Shown one piece after another: positions 39,896 through 47,868 of a stretch of DNA of 64,000 bases (the stretch's first letter is position 1; the number at the start of each line of letters is the position of its first letter). The translations under genes and the position numbers were made by a program. Source of the stretch: Lacticaseibacillus saniviri JCM 17471 = DSM 24301. Its GTDB lineage: Bacteria; Bacillota; Bacilli; Lactobacillales; Lactobacillaceae. Location of the stretch: contig NZ_BBBX01000001.1 of the NCBI RefSeq assembly GCF_001311785.1, positions 248,001-312,000 on the forward strand, in the 5' to 3' direction. A model generated the notes under the pieces. It was not told the origin of the DNA, searched no databases, and saw nothing but the letters and a program-made list of their open reading frames with translations.

Positions 39896-39896
39896 A

Positions 39897-39941
39897 AAGG
39901 AGTTGCGCCACCCGTTTTTGGGGTGGCACAAACTCCTTTTT
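39897..39941. terminator. Bidirectional terminator
   Basis: AAAAAGGAGTTGCGCCACCC pairs with the matching GGGTGGCACAAACTCCTTTTT. It serves the SDR (plus) and the NAD(P)-binding protein gene (minus). Confidence 0.9.
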
Positions 39942-39942
39942 A

Positions 39943-39966
39943 AATTTCCGAACAAAATAGATTAAT
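39943..39966 (-). repeat. 24-bp dispersed repeat, copy 1
   Basis: Same 24 bases as 50344-50367 in the opposite orientation. It overlaps the stop codon of the NAD(P)-binding protein gene and leads into its terminator. Confidence 0.8.
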
Positions 39967-40615
39967 AAACAGGACGATTTTCACCTTGAGTTGCAGGATC
40001 GGCAATGCCTAAGCTATCCTTTGAAGCAAATGCTGGGTCGGCAACAATGCGCAGCACAACATCGGCAATACTTTGCCGAGAACCAGAAACACCCACGTAT
40101 GTGTCATTGCGATGAGTCAATTCATACTTCACCTCATCACGATCATTTAGCCATGGCAAGCGCAGTGTGGTGTAATCAAGTCCAGAAGCTGCCAACAAGC
40201 GATCAGATTCACGCGCAGCATCTAACCCGGAAGCCACTTGTTCATGATTCCAGCGACCGAATTCACCGGGAACTTCATCATAAATACCAAGAATATTGGT
40301 CGAAATCACACGATTAACATGTTCAGCCTTCATTGCATCAATCACATTTTTGGTCATCGTATTGTCGGCCGTGTGATCAACGACGGCGACAAATACCATG
40401 TCTTGGCCCTTAATGGCTGCATCAACATCGGCTGCCTTGGTCAGGTCTGTTTCGAGAATGCGGACACGTGGCTGGCCAGAAAGGTCTGACAAACGTTGGC
40501 TGTTGCGCAGTGCCAAGGTCAAGTCAACATCAGCAAATGCCTTTTCATTTAAAATTCGGTCCGTCACAATGCGGGCAATCTGCCCATTAGCAGCAAAAAT
40601 AACAAGTTTTGTCAT
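39962..40615 (-). CDS. NAD(P)-binding protein, atypical SDR (NmrA/YwnB-like)
   Basis: 217 residues, complete. It begins MTKLVIFAANGQIARIVTDRIL, where an NGxI loop replaces GxxGxxG. DMVFVAVVDHTADNTMTKNVIDA and LDYTTLRLPWL are typical of NAD(P)-binding atypical SDRs. It follows the flavodoxin gene at 40630 by 14 bases, so both are read from the MerR-type promoter at 41113-41143. Its last codons coincide with a 24-bp repeat also found at 50344-50367. Confidence 0.87.
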   Translation of the reverse strand: MTKLVIFAANGQIARIVTDRILNEKAFADVDLTLALRNSQRLSDLSGQPRVRILETDLTKAADVDAAIKGQDMVFVAVVDHTADNTMTKNVIDAMKAEHVNRVISTNILGIYDEVPGEFGRWNHEQVASGLDAARESDRLLAASGLDYTTLRLPWLNDRDEVKYELTHRNDTYVGVSGSRQSIADVVLRIVADPAFASKDSLGIADPATQGENRPVY

Positions 40616-40629
40616 CGATAAACTCTCCT

Positions 40630-41081
40630 CTATTGAATAAATTCGCGGATGGCCGCTGTCGAATTAGCGGTCAATCCTGGTTGCAGTGAAGCTTGCGCAG
40701 TCGTTGCGAGTTGTTGCAACGTTGCCCAACTATCATTAATCGTGCTAGTCATACTGGTTGTGAATGGCACAATCAACTTATCCGCCAGATGAACCGTTTC
40801 AAAAACGTATCAATTACTTGCGGCGGCTGTGACCACCATGTTGGAAATCCCACATAGATGGTGCGGTATTGCTTGAGATTGACACTGAGTGGTTCGAGGG
40901 CAGGTCGACTATCTTGATCTTTTTCCTGTTCACCACGGGCCACAATCTGGTCGTATTGTTGACTGTACGCCTCCACCGGCTGTAAGGGCGCAATGTCGGC
41001 GCCTAATAATTTGGCCAGCGTTTCGGCAGCACGTTTAGTCGTCCCAGACGCGCTAAAATACACAACAAGCGTATCTTGCAT
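40630..41081 (-). CDS. Flavodoxin (one frameshift)
   Basis: Begins MQDTLVVYFSASGTTKRAAETLAKLLGAD with the FMN phosphate loop SASGTTKRA. It continues YRTIYVGFPTWWSQPPQVIDTF. The frame slips at a T run near 40803 and continues FETVHLADKLIVPFTTSM, ending IREFIQ at 40630. Joined length about 150 residues. First gene of a two-gene unit with the NAD(P)-binding protein, under a MerR-type operator. Confidence 0.9.
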
Positions 41082-41112
41082 CGTTATCCCACCTTTCTGA
41101 TCAACAAAACCA

Positions 41113-41143
41113 GTGTAAACCTTGAAGTCGACTTCAACGCAAG
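41113..41143 (-). promoter_or_regulatory. MerR-type promoter 1 (flavodoxin unit)
   Basis: In the minus orientation TTGCGT (41138-41143), 19 bases, TACACT (41113-41118). The spacer region holds TTGAAGTCGACTTCAA, a perfect palindrome. Confidence 0.8.
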
Positions 41144-41165
41144 TTCTCACGTTAAAAACTTTTAT

Positions 41166-41196
41166 TTGCCTTGAAGTGCGCTTCAAGGTTTATAGT
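41166..41196 (+). promoter_or_regulatory. MerR-type promoter 2 (merR itself)
   Basis: TTGCCT (41166-41171), 19 bases, TATAGT (41191-41196), overlapped by CCTTGAAGTGCGCTTCAAGG. Confidence 0.82.
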
Positions 41197-41234
41197 AAGG
41201 TCATTAAATGAGTTCTGCTTGAAAGGAAGTTTTT

Positions 41235-41657
41235 ATGAACATTAAACAAGCGGCTGAAATGTTTGATTTGACCACTGATACGCTTCGCTACTATGAACGA
41301 GTCGGTGTGATTCCGCCGGTAACGCGAAACGAAAGTGGCTATCGCGACTTCACCACACGTGATTTGAACTGGATCTATTTGGTCAAAAACTTACGCGCGG
41401 CGGGTCTCTCCGTTGAATCCTTGATTGATTTTTCTCATCTCGCTCAGGGCGAACGCACACCCGCAGATCAAAGCGCCCAAAAAGATATTCTGAACGAACA
41501 ATTGGAAGAACTGGATCAGAAATTGGCAGAAATGCAGAAAGTGCGCAATCTATTAGTCTATAAAATTGATTCCTATGATTCGCATATTGCTAAGTTCCTC
41601 GATCCCGACGATTCTGACGACGTCGAACCACTGTGGAAGAAAGATTTTTCAAATTAA
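41235..41657 (+). CDS. MerR family regulator (AdhR-like)
   Basis: 140 residues, complete. The HTH is NIKQAAEMFDLTTDTLRYYERVGVIPPVTRNESGYRDFT, followed by a dimerisation helix (LEELDQKLAEMQKVRNLLVYKID) and an acidic C-terminus. No cysteine is visible, unlike aldehyde-sensing AdhR, so the signal is unclear. GAAAGGAAG precedes the ATG. It lies in the middle of four units that share its probable operator, and it is itself one of them. Confidence 0.9.
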   Translation: MNIKQAAEMFDLTTDTLRYYERVGVIPPVTRNESGYRDFTTRDLNWIYLVKNLRAAGLSVESLIDFSHLAQGERTPADQSAQKDILNEQLEELDQKLAEMQKVRNLLVYKIDSYDSHIAKFLDPDDSDDVEPLWKKDFSN

Positions 41658-41660
41658 TGC

Positions 41661-41691
41661 TTGCCTTGAAGTTGACTTCAAGGTTTAAAGT
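41661..41691 (+). promoter_or_regulatory. MerR-type promoter 3 (aldo-keto reductases)
   Basis: TTGCCT (41661-41666), 19 bases, TAAAGT (41686-41691), overlapped by CCTTGAAGTTGACTTCAAGG. Confidence 0.82.
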
Positions 41692-41735
41692 CAGTGATGT
41701 TGAATTGAGTCAGACAATTAATGGAGGTTATATCT

Positions 41736-42584
41736 ATGCAAACTGTTAAATTAAATAATGGCGTCGAAGTGCCTATCTTAGGCTTTGGTACCTATCAAAT
41801 TCCTGATGCAGATACCGAAGCTGCCGTGCGGGATGCGATTGCGGCTGGTTATCGCCACATCGATACCGCTCAGAGTTATCTGAACGAAGAATCTGTTGGT
41901 CGCGGGATTAAGGCTTCTGGTATCGATCGCAAAGAATTATTTGTCACCACCAAAATTTGGGTTGAAAACACAAGCTACGACGGTGTCATGAACTCCTTTG
42001 AACGCTCCTTGAAGCGACTCGCCCTCGATTATGTGGACTTGCTCTTGTTACACCAACCTTATAACGATGTTTACGGTGCTTGGCACGCCATGGAAGAGTT
42101 ACAAAAAGCTGGCAAGGTCCGCGCCATCGGGATTTCTAACTTTGGTGTCGATCGTGCCGTCGATCTGGCTGAATTTAACCAAGTCACGCCACAAATCAAC
42201 CAGATTGAAATCAACCCCTTCCAACAACAAGCAACTAACATTGCTGCCCTTCGCGAAGAAGGTATTGGGATTGAAGCATGGGCACCATTTGCTGAAGGTA
42301 AAAATGATATTTTCAGCAATCCAATCCTCACAGCGATTGGCGCAAAATACAACAAGTCCGTGGCGCAAGTCATTCTGCGCTGGTTAGTTGAACAAGGCAT
42401 CATCGTATTGGCCAAGTCCACCAAGCCAGAACGGATGAAGCAAAATTTGGATGTGTTTGATTTCACCCTCACCGATGATGACAAGGCACAGATTGCGACA
42501 CTCAATGAAGGCGAGAGCCAGTTCTTCTCTCACAGTGATCCAAAGATGATCAAGTGGATGGCTAGTCGGCATTTAGGTGTCTAA
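41736..42584 (+). CDS. Aldo-keto reductase 1
   Basis: NADPH-dependent reductase of carbonyl compounds. ATG 41736 (MQTVKLNNGVEVPILGFGTYQ) follows GGAGG; an in-frame ATG at 41721 overlaps the ribosome site. The catalytic tetrad is D in HIDTAQSY, Y in the same segment, K in TTKIW and H in LLLLHQPY. The C-terminal cofactor loop is LAKSTKPERMKQNL. About 282 residues, complete. Paralogous to the next gene; both follow the MerR-type promoter 3. Confidence 0.94.
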   Translation: MQTVKLNNGVEVPILGFGTYQIPDADTEAAVRDAIAAGYRHIDTAQSYLNEESVGRGIKASGIDRKELFVTTKIWVENTSYDGVMNSFERSLKRLALDYVDLLLLHQPYNDVYGAWHAMEELQKAGKVRAIGISNFGVDRAVDLAEFNQVTPQINQIEINPFQQQATNIAALREEGIGIEAWAPFAEGKNDIFSNPILTAIGAKYNKSVAQVILRWLVEQGIIVLAKSTKPERMKQNLDVFDFTLTDDDKAQIATLNEGESQFFSHSDPKMIKWMASRHLGV

Positions 42585-42635
42585 CACAGTCTGATTTTTA
42601 GCTGACTACGATGATTAACAAAGGAGTAATGTAAA

Positions 42636-43487
42636 ATGACAATTCCAACTTTCAAATTGAGCGGCGATGTTGAGATGCCCGCTGTTGGCTTCGGTGTCTT
42701 TCAAATTGAAAACGGCGAGACCAAGCAAGCTGTCCTCGATGCCATCGATGCTGGTTACCGATTAATTGACACTGCCCAAGCATACGGAAATGAAGCTGAA
42801 GTTGGTGAAGCGATTCAAGAAAGCCCTGTCGATCGTAAAGATTTGTTCATCACGACCAAAGTTTGGATTAGCGCCGCAGGTTATGATGCAACCAAAAAAG
42901 CCTTCCAGGAATCACTGGATAAGCTTCACCTGGACTATTTAGACCTCTATCTGATCCACCAGCCTTATGGTGATGTTTATGCCTCATGGCGGGCAATGGA
43001 AGAACTCAAGGCTGCTGGTAAGGTGCGTGCCATCGGGATCTCAAATTTCAATGCGGACCGATTTGTCGATTTGGCGCAACATAATGACACCATTCCTGAA
43101 TTGAATCAGATTGAGGTCAATCCATGGAATCAACAAGATGATGAAATTGAATGGATGCACAAATTGAATATTCAGCCTGAAGCTTGGGCACCCTTTGCAG
43201 AAGGCCGCCACGATCTCTTTACTAACCCTGTCTTGAGCCAAATTGCCGAGAAGCACAATAAGAGCGTCGGCCAAGTCGTTCTTCGCTGGCTCTATCAACG
43301 TGGCATCGTCAGTTTAGCGAAATCTGTGCATAAAAATCGGATGGTTGAAAATATTGCCATTTTTGATTTCGAACTCACTTCCGAGGAAATGGTTGCCATT
43401 GCGGCACTCGATATGAAGCAGTCCGCCTTCTCTGATCACCGTGATCCTGATTATGTTGTTCGCTTAGGTGGCTCATGGAAAAAGTAA
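42636..43487 (+). CDS. Aldo-keto reductase 2
   Basis: 283 residues, complete. It begins MTIPTFKLSGDVEMPAVGFGVFQ. The tetrad is D and Y in LIDTAQAYGNE, K in TTKVW and H in LYLIHQPY. The cofactor loop is LAKSVHKNRMVENI. It is the paralogue of the preceding gene, from which it is separated by 51 bases, and the pair ends in a strong terminator. Likely detoxifies aldehydes or quinones together with its partner; the substrate is inference. Confidence 0.94.
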   Translation: MTIPTFKLSGDVEMPAVGFGVFQIENGETKQAVLDAIDAGYRLIDTAQAYGNEAEVGEAIQESPVDRKDLFITTKVWISAAGYDATKKAFQESLDKLHLDYLDLYLIHQPYGDVYASWRAMEELKAAGKVRAIGISNFNADRFVDLAQHNDTIPELNQIEVNPWNQQDDEIEWMHKLNIQPEAWAPFAEGRHDLFTNPVLSQIAEKHNKSVGQVVLRWLYQRGIVSLAKSVHKNRMVENIAIFDFELTSEEMVAIAALDMKQSAFSDHRDPDYVVRLGGSWKK

Positions 43488-43523
43488 TGGTGTTCAAAAC
43501 CCACCATTAATCAGTTTGGTCGC

Positions 43524-43573
43524 AAAAAGAATGCGATGACACGTCAAATATGTCGTCATCGCATTCTTTTTTA
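43524..43573 (+). terminator. Terminator of the aldo-keto reductase unit
   Basis: AAAGAATGCGATGAC pairs with GTCATCGCATTCTTT, with flanking A and T runs. Confidence 0.92.
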
Positions 43574-43612
43574 TGCGTCAAATAGCACTGTTAAATTTTT
43601 GGGAGTTTTCGC

Positions 43613-43643
43613 TTGCGTTGAAGTCAGCTTCAAGGTTTAAGCT
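43613..43643 (+). promoter_or_regulatory. MerR-type promoter 4 (anchored flavodoxin and MFS)
   Basis: TTGCGT (43613-43618), 19 bases, TAAGCT (43638-43643), overlapped by CGTTGAAGTCAGCTTCAAGG. Confidence 0.8.
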
Positions 43644-43677
43644 GAGTCAATCAAGTCAAAAGGAGGCACAAAATAAG

Positions 43678-44348
43678 ATGTCAAAAACAAGCAAATGGAT
43701 TGCTGGCATTATCGTCGTTATCTTGCTTGCAGTCATTGGCGGTGCGCTGTTCGTTCACTTCAGAACAGCTGATTCAACAAATACACCAAAACCATCAAAC
43801 GTACAAAAGAGAGGTCAAAGAATGAAAGCACCGAAAACATTAATCGTCTATTATTCACGGACAGGTAACACAAAAGCAGTGGCAGAGCTGATCCAGCAGG
43901 AAGTTGGTGGTGATCTCGCCCAAATTGAAACCAAGACTTCTCGTCCCAGTAATTATCGTGCTGAAGTCGAACAGAATGCCCGTGAACAAGAACAATCGGT
44001 TAAACCGGCATTGAAGTCAAACCTACCTGACCTCAAGCAATATGATCGTATTTTATTGGTAGCCCCACTTGGAATATGGCATTGCCACAGGCCGTCGTTT
44101 CTTTCATGGCCAACAATGACTTCGCTGGTAAAACCGTGATTCCGTTCAACACAAATGGGGGCTACGGCGTTGGCTCGGTCTTCACTCAGATCAAACAAGG
44201 GACTTCCGGGGCACGTGTTTTGAAGGGCTTCTCAATCAAAGGCGGCGAAGAAATTAACGGGATCTTACTCGCTATCAAGGGTAATCGTCGAGTAACCGTT
44301 TCAAAAGAAATTCGCACTTGGCTAACTAGCATTAACCAACAACAATAA
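43678..44348 (+). CDS. Membrane-anchored flavodoxin (one frameshift)
   Basis: ATG 43678 (MSKTSKWIAGIIVVILLAVIGG) follows AAAGGAGG. An N-terminal membrane helix (residues 8-26) and a short linker precede a flavodoxin domain starting TLIVYYSRTGNTKAVAELI, with FMN phosphate loop SRTGNT. The frame slips near 44065 into APTWNMALPQAVVSFMANNDF. It ends TWLTSINQQQ at 44348. Joined length about 223 residues. The helix orientation suggests the domain may face the outside, or the protein may be a signal-anchored cytoplasmic one; the sequence does not decide. An internal ATG at 43822 could give a soluble form. Confidence 0.86.
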
Positions 44349-44364
44349 AAAGGATGATGACAGG

Positions 44365-45673
44365 TTGAATAAACAAAAATTCGGGATTGTTTTACCCGTG
44401 ACACTACTCGCTTACTTCTTAATTTTGATGGATAATTCCATTATTTTCACAAGTTCAGTTGAAATTGGCCAAAGCCTGCACCTCTCGGCTATTGCTCTTT
44501 CCTGGGTTTCCAGTGCCTATACACTCACATTTGGTGGCTTTTTACTGCTCAGTGGGCGCTTATCGGATTTACTGGGTCGCAAACGGATCTTTTTAATTGG
44601 GCTAAGTATTTTCGGTCTCAGTTCATTAGTGATTGGGTTAGCCCAATCCAGTACCATGATGATTGCCATGCGGGCTTTGCAAGGGATTGGTAGTTCCATC
44701 ATTGCGCCAACCACGCTGGCTCTGATTATGGACGCCTACAAGAACGAAACTCGCCAAAAGGCCATCTCATACTACGGGGCCACGGCTGGTATCGGTTCAA
44801 GTGTTGGCTTACTCATCGGTGGTGGTTTGACCAGTTTAATTTCTTGGCGGGCCGGCTTTCTGATTAACGTTCCCTTTACGTTAGTCTTGATTATTCTGAC
44901 CGCAAAGTACATTGCGCCCTCACCAACAAAGCCCGAAAAATCGACTATCGGGGTAGCTTCTACTCCATTCTCGCTTTAGGTGGCATTATTTATGGCTTCA
45001 CGGAACAAAACTGGTGGATTATCCTGATCGGCTTCTTATTGCTGATTGTGTTTGTTTACCACGAAAATCGTATCACATATCCCATCTTGCCCCTGCAGCT
45101 ATTCAAAACAAAGTCCGCTCCGGTGCTTACATCACACGCCTACTTTTCATGATGACAATGCTACCATTCTGGTATTTCCTGCCCCAAATGATGCAGCATC
45201 AATACGGCTTTTCTGCTTTTGAATCAGGTTTAGCATTTTTACCCATGACGCTAGTTAATTTCGTTGTGGCGCTCTGGTTACCTCGACTGACAAACAGATT
45301 TGGTAACGGCCGCATTTTACTGGTCGGTGAAATTGTCTTGGCTGCCGGGCTATTGATCCTCACGCTCTCTGATTCTGCCAATGGCTACTGGCAAACAATT
45401 CTCTTACCCATGTTGATTCTCGGTTTGGGTCAAGGACTGACTTTGGCGCCTGTCACATCGGCCGGTGTTCACGAAGCGCCCGACGAGATGGCGGGTATTG
45501 CGAGTGGCGTGACCAACTCAATGCACCAAATCGGTGGCCCAATTGGCCTGTCAATTATTGTCTCCATGACCAGTGTCTTTCAGACTGAGCTCTGGTTGAT
45601 GTTGAGCTTTACGCTGATCGCGGTTGTTGTTGTTCTGTTCCTCGTGGATGGCCATAAAGCGACCAATCAATAA
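44365..45673 (+). CDS. MFS multidrug efflux transporter, DHA2-type (two frameshifts)
   Basis: TTG start at 44365 with GGATGATGACAGG upstream. Motif A-like RLSDLLGRKRIFLIG and the DNSIIFTSSVEIGQSLHLS start are typical of the QacA/EmrB family. It slips near 44950 into YRGSFYSILALGGIIYGFTEQN, and near 45115 into RSGAYITRLLFMMTMLPFWYFLP. Joined length about 436 residues, with about 12-14 helices. It lies 16 bases after the anchored flavodoxin under MerR-type promoter 4. Confidence 0.88.
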
Positions 45674-45751
45674 AGCCGAATACGAACCTAAAACCCCCAT
45701 AAAAATATGAGCTGTATACTAAATAAGACAGTAAATTTGGAGGTTTTATGG

Positions 45752-46317
45752 ATGAATCAGGAACGGTTAACCACTTTTGAGGATGCTATTTTGGCCATTA
45801 TTATGACAATTTTGGTATTGGACCTCAAATTACCAGAAACACCGACGTTAGCGGGATTGTGGCAGCTACATGCGAGTTTCTTTGCTTACACATTGTCATT
45901 TTTTGGATTGGTCTGATGTGGGTCTCACACCACAACAACTGGCGCCATGTTAAAACAATCAATGGTACCACAGTGATGTTGACGCTTGTTCTATTATTCT
46001 TCACTTCGTTATTTCCCTACACCACGAGCTTTGTATCAGAGAACTTCAATAATAGCGTGGCACAAGCCTTTTATGGCCTGATTATTATTATCATTTCACT
46101 CTGCAATGTTGCTCTCTCGAGAAATCTCGATCACATTAACGCCGCTGCACATTTTGGTCTCCTGTATCGCACCGCTGATTGGGTGGTTTATGCCGATCTT
46201 GGGCTCAAAATCATTGGGTTAATTCTTGCCATCACGGTCTATCCGCCAGCGATGATGATTGCGATTTTTCTGGCTAGCACCTTACTTCTGGTTGGTATCA
46301 ATACTCATGACAAATGA
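45752..46317 (+). CDS. TMEM175/DUF1211 family membrane protein (one frameshift)
   Basis: Start ATG 45752 (MNQERLTTFEDAILAIIMTILVLDLKLP) 10 bases after GGAGG. The FEDAILAI segment corresponds to the FSD motif of bacterial TMEM175 potassium channels, with E in place of S. It slips at the T run near 45902 into FWIGLMWVSHHNNWRHVKTINGTTVMLTL. Several further helices end at GINTHDK. Joined length about 188 residues. A TATACT box near 45714 may be its promoter. Channel function is inferred from family. Confidence 0.82.
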
Positions 46318-46326
46318 ATGATAGCT

Positions 46327-46372
46327 TAAAAGGACCGTAGCAAAACCAGTTGGTTTTGCTACGGTCCTTTTT
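46327..46372. terminator. Bidirectional terminator
   Basis: AAAAGGACCGTAGCAAAACC pairs with GGTTTTGCTACGGTCCTTTTT. It separates the TMEM175 gene from the convergent metal operon. Confidence 0.92.
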
Positions 46373-46387
46373 AAATGTCTGAATGGT

Positions 46388-47053
46388 TTATATCTCCTCT
46401 AACGCTGTTTCATCTCTCAAGATAATAGTCTGATGATCGCGTTCAATCCATTGCGCATCCGCAAACTGTTTGAGCTTGCGCGATAGGGTTTCTGGTGTCG
46501 TTCCCAAATGAGTGGCGAGCTCGCGCATCTTCATTGGAATCTGCACACGGCTACTACCGGAAGCTTTAGCTAGATCCAACAAATAGCTCGCCAACCGCTC
46601 TTCAACGCGCGCCATCGATAGGAACTGTGCTTGCTGTTCCACGCCCATCATTTTATTGGCATTGATTTCGAGCAATTTGAGGCTGATTTGCGGATATTTG
46701 AGTAAGAGCGCCTGAAAATCATCTTGGCGTAACACGCAGACTTCCGTTTGCTGCAGTGCTTCGCTGAACAGGTTCTCATTACGGGCGCCAAACAAAACAT
46801 TCTCACCCTCATAGCCACCCGGTTCAACGACACGTAGTAACTGCTCACGACCGGATGCAGAGAGTTGATAGACTTTCATACTGCCGCGAGCCACAATGAC
46901 CAACCGCGGATCGCTGTCAGGCGCAAGAATCTGTTCACCCTTATTGACGGTCTGATGCGACACGAGTTGATTGACCCGTGCCTGGTCTGTATCAGGCAGG
47001 TGGTTAAATAATGGCACAAGTGTCACACAGCGATGTTGGTCGGTCATGGTCAA
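46388..47053 (-). CDS. flp: Crp/Fnr family regulator, FLP-like
   Basis: 221 residues, complete. A cAMP-receptor-type beta barrel is followed by an HTH (MRELATHLGTTPETLSRKLKQFADAQWI). It starts MTMTDQHRCVTLVPLFNHL. Cys9 and Cys106 are 97 residues apart, the same spacing as the Cys5/Cys102 pair reported to form the redox disulfide in Lactobacillus casei FLP. No iron-sulfur cluster cysteines. Last gene of the P-type ATPase-HMA-Dps operon, so it may control metal and oxidative stress genes. Confidence 0.88.
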   Translation of the reverse strand: MTMTDQHRCVTLVPLFNHLPDTDQARVNQLVSHQTVNKGEQILAPDSDPRLVIVARGSMKVYQLSASGREQLLRVVEPGGYEGENVLFGARNENLFSEALQQTEVCVLRQDDFQALLLKYPQISLKLLEINANKMMGVEQQAQFLSMARVEERLASYLLDLAKASGSSRVQIPMKMRELATHLGTTPETLSRKLKQFADAQWIERDHQTIILRDETALEEI

Positions 47054-47062
47054 GTCTCCTAT

Positions 47063-47604
47063 CTACTCGTCATCGTCTTCTTCATCCAAGCCTTCACGCA
47101 CACTGTGGCCCAAATACGCTTGAATCTGGCGCATTTGATGTTTCAGCCACCCATCTAACTGGCGCAAAAGGCGGCCAGCGCGAATTTACTTTCTTTGTCA
47201 GCCAGCGCAATGCCCCGCGTCACAAACATCAACTGGGCATCGCAATCTTTGACAATCTCAAAAAGAATGGTAGCTGTTGATTCAAATTTCAGCTGGCCCT
47301 GCTCACTGAGAAACGTATAATCCAAGAATTCTTGGGTCGTCGTTGGAATCGTTTCTCCTTCATCTAACATCAATTGATTCAATTCGTCAAATAGGGCCCG
47401 CTCACGATGATACATGGCGGTGATCTCACCATCCGCAAAAACCTTAGCGTCACCCTTTAATGCAAACCGGGCCTGGTTGAGCTTATTTTGTTGGATATGC
47501 AAATTGCTCAGGATATGCCCGGTCATCGCGCCAGCAGTTGGCGTGTGATGATCCGTATCGACCTGTTTTTGTTCCGCTTGATATAACGTTTCTGCTGTTT
47601 GCAT
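47063..47604 (-). CDS. Dps/ferritin-like protein (one frameshift)
   Basis: Four-helix ferritin-like protein: HILSNLHIQQNKLNQARFALKG, then MYHRERALFDELNQLMLDEGETIPTTTQEFLDY, the latter placing H, D and E as in Dps ferroxidase sites. A slip at a T run near 47163 gives LRQLDGWLKHQMRQIQAYLGHS and an acidic end. Joined length about 180 residues. Probably binds iron and may protect DNA. It lies between the HMA chaperone and the FLP regulator, 10 bases from each. Assignment to Dps rather than another ferritin-like group is moderate. Confidence 0.78.
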
Positions 47605-47614
47605 CTTCTTCCCC

Positions 47615-47841
47615 CTAGATGGCCTTCACCTTGACGTTTTGGACCTCGTAACCTAACTGTTCAATCGCCTGCTTGAGTGTATCTGCGGATGTCACACTGG
47701 CATCGTACTCGGTCTTCACCTTGCTGGCATTAAACAGGACTTTGACTGAGGCAACACCGTTTTGGCCGGCAACCGCGTGTTCAATTTTTGCATGCAGCTT
47801 GGGCACGTTAATGCCCCTAATTGTAAGATTGCTTTTTCCAT
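47615..47841 (-). CDS. Heavy-metal-associated (HMA) domain protein (one frameshift)
   Basis: ATG 47841 (MEKAILQLGALTCPSCMQ) gives the metal-binding CxxC as TCPSC (Cys13 and Cys16). The frame slips in an A run near 47792 and continues KIEHAVAGQNGVASVKVLFNASKVKTEYD. Joined length about 75 residues, a typical single HMA domain. It lies 27 bases after the P1B ATPase gene and likely delivers or senses the same metal. Resembles CopZ, but the pump's CPG motif makes the metal uncertain. Confidence 0.85.
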
Positions 47842-47868
47842 CTTTAAAATCCCCTCTCTTGATTACCT

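Noticed and set aside
39896-39965. SDR reading frame running through the terminator
   Set aside because: It crosses a perfect hairpin and the opposite gene's stop; the slip near 39838 gives a proper SDR end at 39895.
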